Below are positions 21,996 through 28,887 of a DNA stretch of 28,887 nucleotides, piece after piece. How positions within the stretch are numbered: position 1 is the first letter of the stretch; each line of letters opens with the position of its first letter. The notes under the pieces were generated by a model. It was not told the origin of the DNA. It saw only the letters and a list, made by a program, of their open reading frames with translations, and ran no database searches. The stretch is taken from positions 1-28,887 of the IMG/VR virus record IMGVR_UViG_3300036980_000293; one strand, 5' to 3'. Origin of the DNA: a virus. The translations under genes were made by a program, and so were the position numbers.

Positions 21996-24604
21996 TTGAT
22001 GAATTTGAAGGTGTTAGAATACGTCCTAAAACATCAGTTCCTATTGATGAATTTGAAGGTGTTAGAATACGTTCTAAATTAAAAAAAGATTTACCGACTA
22101 TGTTTGGTAATGAGTATGATCAGTTAATAACCCCTGAAGAGTTTTCTTCAACATGGGAATCCCGAGGTAAAAACCCTAATGATAGATTGCAATATTTAGA
22201 TGAAGTTGACTACCGCAGATCTAGTGAACCAAACAGGTCAGGTAAAGCTTATATTCAACATAGACCAACTTGGACAGATAGGGGTAAAGAACTTTTACAA
22301 GGTGTTGGAGGTGGTCTAGCTAACATTCCTGATCTTGCAAGTAATTATGTGGCAGCTCCAGTTACATTTTTAGGTTCAAAATATGCTAAAGGTCATGGTA
22401 AATTGTTAAATTCTATCGGCGCAGAAAGTTTGGCTAAATATGCTAATAATGTTGGTGAAGATTTACAAAATTTGTCAAATAAATATTGGAATCAAAACCT
22501 TAGCAATGAAATTAAAAATTCAAAAGAATTAGCAACAAAAAACAGAGATGATAGAGCAGCAATGCTTAGAGGCGCAGGTGAATTTGCGACTGATATATTA
22601 CCAGCTAGTGGTATAGGTACTGGGGCTAAATATCTTGCAAGAGGAGCTAAAGTTGCAACTAAAGTAACAAGTCCTGCCGTAAAAGGTTTAAGAAATAAAG
22701 TTGTCCAATGGTGGAAAGAACCTAAATTACCAAAAATAGCTAATTTATTAGAAACTCCATTAACAGGAAAAAATACAGCAGCGTTTGCAGGAGCAGGAGC
22801 TGGTCATGGTTATATTAATACTGGTAACTGGGGTGATAAAAAACCATCGCAAGGCGCACTCTATGATATAGCAACAGATATAGTTCCAATGACAATTGGT
22901 GCAGGTATAGTTGGTGGAGCTTATGGTGGAATTAAAGGACTTGGTAAACTTGGTGTAAATGCTATTAAAGGTACAAAATCATCTGCAAATAAAGTTCCAG
23001 CTTACTATGAATCTTTAGCTAAAAAAATAAATAAAGGTAATAATGAATTAGATGAGGAATTTATAAAAGCAGTAGAAGGTACTGATATAGATTTAACTCC
23101 TTTTAATATTTACAAAGATAATGAAGTTCCGTTTAATTTAAGTAAAAATAATTCTGAAAAAGAATATTTAAATATTCTACCTAAATTAAAAAAGGGAATA
23201 CATGACGAAACTGAAAAACTATTGGATAAAAATCTTGTTAAATACGATAAAGATGACCCAATGTCAGATATTAGTCATAGTTCAGAATTAATTAGAAAAT
23301 TATTAAAAAATAGTGATACCAATAGCAGATCTATTGCAAAAAGTAAATATGAACATGTTGAGAATGATATTCTTGATAAGTTTAATTTACCAGCTAATAA
23401 TTTGTTACAAAAGGCAAAAGATATAGTTAAAACAACTAGTGGGGTTTCTTCTGGTAACACAGGGGGTAACAATATTGTAAATAAAATTGCAGACGATATA
23501 ATAAAAACATTGGGTGAAAAACCTACTGGAAGAAGCAATAGTTCAGAATCCAAAAGAAATGTAGTTCCTTTACGTAATTTATATGTTGAACGTAAAGATT
23601 TAAACTACTATTTGTCTAAAGCTTATGCAAAGAAAAATCCTCTTGATGAGAACCAAAAAAGATTAATAAAAGAACTTAAGGATAGTATTGATATAGATAT
23701 ACACCAGGCTTATGAAAATAAAAAAATACCAAAAGATTGGTATGCAAATTTTATTGATGCCAATACATATCATAGAACCAATAGAGGACCTTTTAAAGAA
23801 AGTAAACTTTTTAGAAAAATAGATAAAAACAAATATGATGAAGGTGAGATTGTTGACGCACTAAATAATAACAATAAATATGAAGATCTAAACCAACTAT
23901 TAAACCTTGTTAAAAATCAAAATTTGTATAAGAATAATGGTAAAATAGTTTCATTAAAAGAGAATGATATCAAATCTACTACTAATTGGCTAAAAAGATT
24001 AGAGTTACAAAGAGAGTTATTTCATAGGATGGACGGCACTGATTACTCATTAGCACATTTAAAGAAAAAATTAAAAGGTGCTAAAAGCGATAATCCATTA
24101 TATAATTATAAAAATAAAAATAAAAATAAAAATAAGGATGTTGACCTTGCTGAAGAACTAAGGGCAAAAATATCACCTATAATAAAAAAATATGAAGATG
24201 TTTTACAGAAAGACAAATATTACAAAGGTGGGTTAAATGGACTTAATAACCCTACTTATTATGGTGATTTACATGGAACTATCCATAAATTTATGAGACC
24301 AGCATCATTACACTATAGTGGTGGCGTTTTAGGAGCAGGGTTAGGTGGAAGTGTGGCAGGTCCAGTAGGAGCAACATTAGGTGGATTAGCAGGTGCAGGT
24401 ATTGGACACGCTGTTAATGTTAGGCATTCAGCAAGAGTTATGAAGGCAATGACAGATAAACAATTTGTTAATGAGTTAATTAGATTAGGAAGATTGCCAA
24501 AAGTGGAAAAAGAATCTATAATGTTAGCCTTAGCAAAACGCCCAGTTCTAAAAACTGAGATAATTAAACTACTATTTAAGAAAGATGATGAAAAAACTAA
24601 CTAA
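21992..24604 (+). CDS. Putative large internal virion/DNA-ejection protein with glycine zippers
   Basis: In this 870-residue protein residues 2-28 hold two identical IDEFEGVRIR units separated by six residues. Hydrophobic Gly/Ala-rich segments follow: LLQGVGGGLANIPDLASNYV (about 92-111), PMTIGAGIVGGAYGGIKGLG and, near the C-terminus at about 775-807, GGVLGAGLGGSVAGPVGATL and GGLAGAGIGHAV. These glycine zippers are membrane-inserting segments typical of ejection proteins. The middle is highly charged and helical. No lytic transglycosylase motif is visible. It overlaps the gene on each side by a few bases. Confidence 0.65.
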   Translation: MIDEFEGVRIRPKTSVPIDEFEGVRIRSKLKKDLPTMFGNEYDQLITPEEFSSTWESRGKNPNDRLQYLDEVDYRRSSEPNRSGKAYIQHRPTWTDRGKELLQGVGGGLANIPDLASNYVAAPVTFLGSKYAKGHGKLLNSIGAESLAKYANNVGEDLQNLSNKYWNQNLSNEIKNSKELATKNRDDRAAMLRGAGEFATDILPASGIGTGAKYLARGAKVATKVTSPAVKGLRNKVVQWWKEPKLPKIANLLETPLTGKNTAAFAGAGAGHGYINTGNWGDKKPSQGALYDIATDIVPMTIGAGIVGGAYGGIKGLGKLGVNAIKGTKSSANKVPAYYESLAKKINKGNNELDEEFIKAVEGTDIDLTPFNIYKDNEVPFNLSKNNSEKEYLNILPKLKKGIHDETEKLLDKNLVKYDKDDPMSDISHSSELIRKLLKNSDTNSRSIAKSKYEHVENDILDKFNLPANNLLQKAKDIVKTTSGVSSGNTGGNNIVNKIADDIIKTLGEKPTGRSNSSESKRNVVPLRNLYVERKDLNYYLSKAYAKKNPLDENQKRLIKELKDSIDIDIHQAYENKKIPKDWYANFIDANTYHRTNRGPFKESKLFRKIDKNKYDEGEIVDALNNNNKYEDLNQLLNLVKNQNLYKNNGKIVSLKENDIKSTTNWLKRLELQRELFHRMDGTDYSLAHLKKKLKGAKSDNPLYNYKNKNKNKNKDVDLAEELRAKISPIIKKYEDVLQKDKYYKGGLNGLNNPTYYGDLHGTIHKFMRPASLHYSGGVLGAGLGGSVAGPVGATLGGLAGAGIGHAVNVRHSARVMKAMTDKQFVNELIRLGRLPKVEKESIMLALAKRPVLKTEIIKLLFKKDDEKTN
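21995..22072 (+). repeat. Perfect 30-bp direct repeat at the start of the ejection-protein gene
   Basis: Positions 21995-22024 and 22043-22072 are identical (begin ATTGATGAATTTGAAGG, end GAATACGT), offset by 48 bases. Both are in frame and encode IDEFEGVRIR. Even the codons match, indicating recent duplication or gene conversion rather than old convergence. Confidence 0.9.
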
Positions 24605-24776
24605 ATGGTTTAATAAACATAAACCATTTATAAAAAATGTATGTATACTAATTGCATTTGGAAGATTAGTTTACAATGAACCAGAACTTGCGTATAAACT
24701 AATTGAATGCGCTACTGGTTATGCTATGTTACAATTTCCTAATTTTGAAAATAGTGTTGAGAAGTTTGATGTTTGA
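24585..24776 (+). CDS. Small hypothetical protein, possibly membrane-associated
   Basis: This 63-residue protein starts with KK-rich residues, then a moderately hydrophobic helix (NVCILIAFGRLVYN) and a second (LAYKLIECATGYAMLQF). It overlaps the end of the ejection-protein gene by 20 bases. One or two short membrane helices are possible, so a holin-like or virion role is conceivable, but no family is recognised. ATG at 24585 or 24588 could be the start. Confidence 0.55.
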   Translation: MMKKLTKWFNKHKPFIKNVCILIAFGRLVYNEPELAYKLIECATGYAMLQFPNFENSVEKFDV

Positions 24777-24815
24777 AATTAATATAATTTTTTTGTCTTA
24801 TTATATCTGGTAAAA

Positions 24816-24843
24816 GAAAAGTTGATTCATGGTAGAATCAACT
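24816..24843 (-). terminator. Terminator between converging genes
   Basis: AAAGTTGATTC (24816-24826) and GAATCAACTTT (24833-24843) are perfect 11-bp arms with a 6-base loop. Read on the minus strand the stem is followed by TTCTTTTA, making an intrinsic terminator for the minus-strand gene at 24936-25748. On the plus strand it is followed by CAAAAAC, so it would be weaker there, though it may also end the ejection-protein transcript. Confidence 0.65.
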
Positions 24844-24935
24844 TTCAAAAACTTATCTACTTTATTATTTTTTCTTATTTTAATAAGTTAATATTTAAAA
24901 ATAATTTTGACTTTATATATTATCAAATAGAATAT

Positions 24936-25748
24936 TTACTCATGTTCTTTCTCCTTATTTAGATATTTATCTATACCTAAAAATTTATTAACTTTTTTAG
25001 CACCTCTATTTTGTCTTTGTAAAAACTCATTATTTTTAACATATTCATCAATAATATGTTTTATTTTATCCCCTCTATTTTTTAACGTTTCACCTACCCC
25101 ATCTTTCTTACTATCTTTTATAAAATCACTAATAAGTTCTTTTCCTTTATCATGACCTTTTACAATAGTATTGTACACGCCATCTTGTACTGAGCGAACA
25201 CCTTTGTTCAAAAGTTCACCTGCTCTATTATATTCTCTTTTATCACTATATTTCTTTTTTGCATAAGGTGTAAATTCAGGAATATCATCTTTTTCTTTCT
25301 TAGGTAGACGTTTGCTTAACATCTTAGAACCTTCTTCTTTAAAGAAAGCAAGAGGTGGTCTAACATCAGTCTCAACTGTTTCTTCTTTCTTTTTAACAGG
25401 ACGCATAGCTTTAAGTTTCTCAAGCTGTTCTTTTGCAATACGTTCTTGTTTATCTTCAGTTCTTCTTTTTATATTCCCTAACTTAAAATGTTGTCCTGCT
25501 TCAGGCTTTTTACCTTCCCACAATCCTTCATCAAAATAATAAGGTCTACCTTTATATGGGTTTTTAGGTCTATTACTTAGCTTATTAGGGTTTGAGTTAG
25601 TTGGAACATAATCGTTATCATCTGATTTTTTATTCAACATTTTATGCAATGATTTAGGATCATTTAGTAGAACATTAACGTCAATATTAACTTCATCTTC
25701 ATTGTTGTTTACAGGTGATTTTTTGTTGTTAGAAATAGATCTTTTCAT
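24936..25748 (-). CDS. Charged hypothetical protein on the opposite strand (moron-like)
   Basis: This is a 270-residue, strongly basic and charged protein with no recognised family. Residues 1-60 are Asn/Asp/Ser-rich and probably disordered. YKGRPYYFDEGLWEGKKPEA (about 67-86) is the most ordered-looking motif. A Lys/Glu-rich middle follows (ERIAKEQLEKLKAMRPVKKK), then a C-terminal helical region with GELLNKGVRSVQDGVYNTIV. It is the only minus-strand gene in the structural block and has its own promoter (25781-25809) and terminator (24816-24843), the pattern of a separately expressed accessory gene. It may also be a virion or DNA-binding protein. Confidence 0.7.
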   Translation of the reverse strand: MKRSISNNKKSPVNNNEDEVNIDVNVLLNDPKSLHKMLNKKSDDNDYVPTNSNPNKLSNRPKNPYKGRPYYFDEGLWEGKKPEAGQHFKLGNIKRRTEDKQERIAKEQLEKLKAMRPVKKKEETVETDVRPPLAFFKEEGSKMLSKRLPKKEKDDIPEFTPYAKKKYSDKREYNRAGELLNKGVRSVQDGVYNTIVKGHDKGKELISDFIKDSKKDGVGETLKNRGDKIKHIIDEYVKNNEFLQRQNRGAKKVNKFLGIDKYLNKEKEHE

Positions 25749-25776
25749 GGATTGTTCTTTATTAAATTTTTCATAA

Positions 25777-25785
25777 TGCTATAAT
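25777..25785 (+). promoter_or_regulatory. Extended -10 promoter for the adaptor/hub genes
   Basis: TGCTATAAT (25777-25785) is an extended -10 element. No good -35 is present. It would start transcription near 25792, 31 bases before the ATG at 25823. It shares its -10 with the minus-strand promoter. Confidence 0.5.
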
Positions 25786-25809
25786 ACATTTATTAATGAT
25801 AGGAATCAA
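25781..25809 (-). promoter_or_regulatory. Sigma70-type promoter for the opposite-strand gene
   Basis: Read on the minus strand, TTGATT (25809-25804) is followed after 17 bases by TATTAT (25786-25781). It lies 33 bases upstream of the ATG at 25748. Confidence 0.65.
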
Positions 25810-25822
25810 TAAAATATAATCA

Positions 25823-26461
25823 ATGAATTATAATAGCCTAATAGAAGATATGCAAACGTACATGTTACGTACAGATCAACCATATCTAGCAAAAATACCA
25901 CAGTTGATTCAACAAGGTATTATTAGAATTTATAACAACGCTAAAGATATTGGCTTTGAGTTATACTATACGGCAAATTTAGTGGCAAATAACTTCTTAA
26001 TAGATAAGCCTGGTAAATGGCAAGAAACAATCAGTTTAAGTATTGTGGATGCAAACGGGAACAAGGGTTTTCTACAAGAAAGAACTTATGAATATTGTAA
26101 AACATATTTACCTAACGCTAATATTACAGGAATACCTAAATATTATACTGACAGCCTTGTTGCGGCTAATTCTAGTTCATACTCCAATTGGTTAATTGCG
26201 CCAGCTGCTGATGCAAACTATGTGGTAAATGTAATTTACCTTGGTATACCTGAGTTTAATAATGCTAACCAAACAAACTTTCTAACCCAAAGATATCCTA
26301 ATTTACTTCTTTATTCTTGTTTAATGGAAGCCTGTTTATTCTTAGATAATGAAGAAAAACGAAATAAATACGAGATGATGTTTGGTAAAGAATTAGAGAC
26401 CATTAACAGAATGAATGTTGATAGGACTACCGATAGAACTGTTGTGCGAGATAAATCATAA
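25823..26461 (+). CDS. Head-tail adaptor/tail-tube protein
   Basis: This 212-residue protein fits the podovirus adaptor family: an N-terminal helical start (SLIEDMQTYMLRTDQPYLAK, IPQLIQQGIIRIYNN) and middle beta strands (KWQETISLSIVDANGNKGF). Its C-terminus is the diagnostic YPNLLLYSCLMEACLFLDNE followed by EEKRNKYEMMFGKELETINR. Such proteins form a ring below the portal or in the tail tube. The stop overlaps the next ATG (TAATG), consistent with coupling to the hub protein. It is the second adaptor-like protein in this window (see 14416). Confidence 0.78.
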   Translation: MNYNSLIEDMQTYMLRTDQPYLAKIPQLIQQGIIRIYNNAKDIGFELYYTANLVANNFLIDKPGKWQETISLSIVDANGNKGFLQERTYEYCKTYLPNANITGIPKYYTDSLVAANSSSYSNWLIAPAADANYVVNVIYLGIPEFNNANQTNFLTQRYPNLLLYSCLMEACLFLDNEEKRNKYEMMFGKELETINRMNVDRTTDRTVVRDKS

Positions 26462-28491
26462 TGAGAGTACCTTTACTTTACAAAGCTGGTATACTTAGGG
26501 ATGGCACAACATTTCAAGATGAATATTGTATTGATGGTCAATGGATAAGGTTTGTTGGTGGTAAAATAAAAAAAATGAAGGGTCAAAGAGAGTTAATTAA
26601 CTCTCCCCAACATGTAAGATATTTAAATGTTCAATTTGCAAATAACAATACATATTTATTTTATGCAACAGGAAACACAGTAAATAGATTAAATTTAAAC
26701 TTGAGTACCAGTACTTTAACTAATGATATAGAACTACTAAATAATGGTGTTAATGTAGGTTTGGTCACATGGTCATCTGTTACTTTTATTAAAGATTTAC
26801 AACCTTGTATTGCATTCTTAAGAACATTAAATGCATCTAATATGTTAGCTACTAATGCTGGTACATTATCTTGGAAATTATTAAATAATGATGATGTATT
26901 AATAGATGCACCAATGGGTGATAACGCTAACTTAATATCAGGTGGTATATTATATTCTGCACCTTGCTTATATTTATATGGTAACAATGGAACTATCCTT
27001 AGGAGTAGAACAAATGATCCTTTAAATTTTAATGGGGGTGATTCAGGTATTTATACGATCTCATCTGATAAGCTTATTTTTGGAGCATCTGTTAGAGGTG
27101 GTAGCAATGCTCCAAGTTTCTTATTTTGGACAGCAAATTCAGTTATCTATTTAACAAACGTTGCTGATGGTAGAGACGTAAATATCCCTGTAGACTTCCA
27201 AAAAGAAGTAGTTACTAATAACTCTTCGTTAATGTCATCAAGATCAATAGTTCAATATGATAGTTTATTCTTCTGGCTTGGTACTGATCGTATATTTGTA
27301 TATAACGGCATTGTAGATAGCATACCTAACACAATAAATTTAGAGTATTTCTTTGATAATGTTGACTTAGGTAAAAGACAATTAATATTTGGTTATAAAA
27401 TAGCTAGATACGGCGAAGTACGCTGGACATATCCTGAATATGTAAATAGAAATAATCCTAATATCGGTTGTACTAGAGAACTTGTTTATAATGTTCGAGA
27501 AAATAGTTGGTACGATACTGCTATCCAAAGAGATTGTGTTACTATTTATGAAGGAACAGGTGATATCTTTAGTTATGGTGATGCTTGTACTAATTATCCT
27601 TATGATTATGGTAATCGTTATGCGAGAATATGGAGACAAGAAGTAGGTGTTGCAGAAGTTAGAGGAGGTGGGCGTATTTACCAACGTACTTTAGGTGGTG
27701 TAGCTTCATCTAATACTGGTCTTACTAATGATGGTGCTGGCCCACCTAATCCTCAGAACGCATTTTTAGTTCCTCCTCTTATTAATCGAGTTTATCCACA
27801 AGTTCCAAATACAAATTTAATGTACGATTATGGGTTGGGTAATTTACAAACTATTTCACGAATAGAAATAACAAATGCTAATGTTGATACAAAACAAAAC
27901 TATTTTTGTAATATCCAATCCTCACTAGATCTTATAAATTGGAATCAAATACACGTTTCAACTCAAAACTTTATTGGCAGTCAAACTTTAACATTTGATA
28001 TTGCTAATGCACAACCTGCACGGGCATATAGATTAGTGGCCGATCCTAATGTGGCTAATAATTTCTTAATCGCATTTAATTTGCAAGTTAGAGTTAATGT
28101 TCCTGTAAATACTATACCTATACCTTCTTTCTTTACTACTCCGTTTTATGGATTTGTAACGTTTAATCCAGCTAAGAATGGTAATGCAATAGAAAAATAT
28201 ATTGTATTAGATCAAATAGAACCTGATTTTCCTGTATCACCACCATATGAACGCACAGAAGACGATACTCTTGAAATTACAGTTAATTATCAAAAATATG
28301 CTGGCACTAGTATAACACGTACTGCGCCTATTACTTTTAATTTGGCAAATTTACCAGATGAGGGTGAGCTTAATTTGGGTAAAATAGATTTTAGAGTTCA
28401 AGGTAGATTTATGAATATTACCTTTTCATGTAGTTACCCTTATGATGTTGGTACTGTTTTAATAAACTTTAAAGAAGGGGATAGTCAATAA
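26461..28491 (+). CDS. Tail hub/nozzle (stabilisation-type) protein with C-terminal discoidin-like region
   Basis: This 676-residue protein begins MRVPLLYKAGILRDG, followed by a conserved IDGQWIRFVGGKIKKMKG that I recognise from short-tailed phage hub or P22 gp10-like proteins. The first two-thirds look like a beta-propeller (LFYATGNTVNRLNL, SFLFWTANSVIYLTNV, LFFWLGTDRIFVYNGI). Residues about 457-545 resemble a discoidin-type domain (RIEITNANVDTKQNYFCNIQ, SSLDLINWNQIHVSTQNFIG). The C-terminal part is beta-rich (DDTLEITVNYQKYAG). It caps the tail below the adaptor. Its stop overlaps the next start. Confidence 0.8.
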   Translation: MRVPLLYKAGILRDGTTFQDEYCIDGQWIRFVGGKIKKMKGQRELINSPQHVRYLNVQFANNNTYLFYATGNTVNRLNLNLSTSTLTNDIELLNNGVNVGLVTWSSVTFIKDLQPCIAFLRTLNASNMLATNAGTLSWKLLNNDDVLIDAPMGDNANLISGGILYSAPCLYLYGNNGTILRSRTNDPLNFNGGDSGIYTISSDKLIFGASVRGGSNAPSFLFWTANSVIYLTNVADGRDVNIPVDFQKEVVTNNSSLMSSRSIVQYDSLFFWLGTDRIFVYNGIVDSIPNTINLEYFFDNVDLGKRQLIFGYKIARYGEVRWTYPEYVNRNNPNIGCTRELVYNVRENSWYDTAIQRDCVTIYEGTGDIFSYGDACTNYPYDYGNRYARIWRQEVGVAEVRGGGRIYQRTLGGVASSNTGLTNDGAGPPNPQNAFLVPPLINRVYPQVPNTNLMYDYGLGNLQTISRIEITNANVDTKQNYFCNIQSSLDLINWNQIHVSTQNFIGSQTLTFDIANAQPARAYRLVADPNVANNFLIAFNLQVRVNVPVNTIPIPSFFTTPFYGFVTFNPAKNGNAIEKYIVLDQIEPDFPVSPPYERTEDDTLEITVNYQKYAGTSITRTAPITFNLANLPDEGELNLGKIDFRVQGRFMNITFSCSYPYDVGTVLINFKEGDSQ

Positions 28492-28760
28492 TGGCGCAAT
28501 TACCTTTTCCACAATATATATCAGTAAAACAATGGGCAGCAGAGTTACTGCGAATATATAAAAATGAAAGATTGCCTGTTTTATACGATGAAGATAAATG
28601 GAAAGAATGGGCTAACTATGTTGCTGGAACAGGTATATTTAGAACTAATGGTATTCCATCTGCTACAGGAATAAAGAACTCAAAAAAGACAGATTCTTTT
28701 AAAGATTGGCAAGAATGGGCAAAGGCTGTATATATTATAATGATTAAGATTAAACAGTAA
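28491..28760 (+). CDS. Conserved small tail-region protein
   Basis: This 89-residue protein reads LPFPQYISVKQWAAELLRIY, then DKWKEWANYVAGTGIF and SFKDWQEWAKAVYIIMIKIK. The WxxWA motif occurs twice. Similar small proteins (LPxPxxFxxWxxWA) follow hub genes in other phages; I know no function. Its ATG overlaps the hub stop (TAATG). Confidence 0.7.
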   Translation: MAQLPFPQYISVKQWAAELLRIYKNERLPVLYDEDKWKEWANYVAGTGIFRTNGIPSATGIKNSKKTDSFKDWQEWAKAVYIIMIKIKQ

Positions 28761-28764
28761 TGAT

Positions 28765-28887
28765 ATGAAAAAACAAAAATTAAATTATATATTAGAGCAA
28801 GTGCGTAAGAAAGGTCGTAACGGCGATACTATCTTAGCTCATATAAACCCATTAGAAGCTAAAATGCTTAAGGCTGCGGGTGGTAGT
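28765..28887 (+). CDS. Conserved phage protein, N-terminal part (cut by window edge)
   Basis: There are 41 codons from ATG 28765 to the end of the window, with no stop. The piece KGRNGDTILAHINPLEAKML, then KAAGGS is a pattern (G-x-GDT-x-LAHINPxEA-x-LK...GG) I recall from phage tail-region proteins. The rest lies outside the window, so length and function are not visible. Confidence 0.7.
   Translation, partial: MKKQKLNYILEQVRKKGRNGDTILAHINPLEAKMLKAAGGS

Noticed and set aside
20643-24604. Calling these genes tape measure proteins
   Set aside because: No long-tail genes (tube, sheath, baseplate) are present; glycine zippers and gene order fit ejection proteins of short-tailed phages better.

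Overview
The window is the morphogenesis (late) block of an AT-rich, short-tailed, tailed bacteriophage or prophage. This rests on gene content and order: small terminase, large terminase, portal, a GroES-like protein, scaffold, capsid, two head-tail adaptor-like proteins, tail hub, S74 tail fibre and putative DNA-ejection proteins. No tail sheath, tape measure or baseplate gene is visible. Consensus sigma70-type promoters (TTGACA-17-TATTAT and similar) and Shine-Dalgarno sites fit a low-GC bacterium, plausibly a proteobacterium, but the host cannot be named from this sequence. All family assignments come from motifs recalled by eye; no database search was run.

Layout. 1-851 (minus strand) holds two ribbon-helix-helix (RHH) regulator genes. 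The left one runs off the window and carries a frameshift near its start. 852-1737 is a long, repeat-rich control region with a consensus promoter on each strand. 1738-5156 is the packaging module. 5177-11210 holds portal, small conserved phage proteins, a GroES-like gene, scaffold and a fibre-like protein. 11211-15751 has a new promoter, an abundant-structural-protein candidate, the major capsid protein and head-completion proteins. 15773-19913 holds a patatin-like phospholipase and the S74 tail fibre. 20051-24776 holds small proteins and two large putative ejection (internal virion) proteins. 24936-25748 is one gene on the opposite strand with its own promoter and terminator. 25823-28887 holds an adaptor, a tail hub/nozzle, and a gene cut by the right edge.

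The most interesting system is the large terminase gene. It is broken into two genes, each ending or starting in half an intein: N-extein plus Int-N at 2526-3290, and Int-C plus C-extein at 3996-5156. Between them, in another frame and overlapping both, sits an HNH endonuclease with four zinc-finger-like Cys clusters. The split falls exactly in the Walker B motif, so neither half alone can form the ATPase site; a working packaging motor would need protein trans-splicing. This matches the 'fractured gene' arrangement of natural split inteins with a free-standing homing endonuclease.
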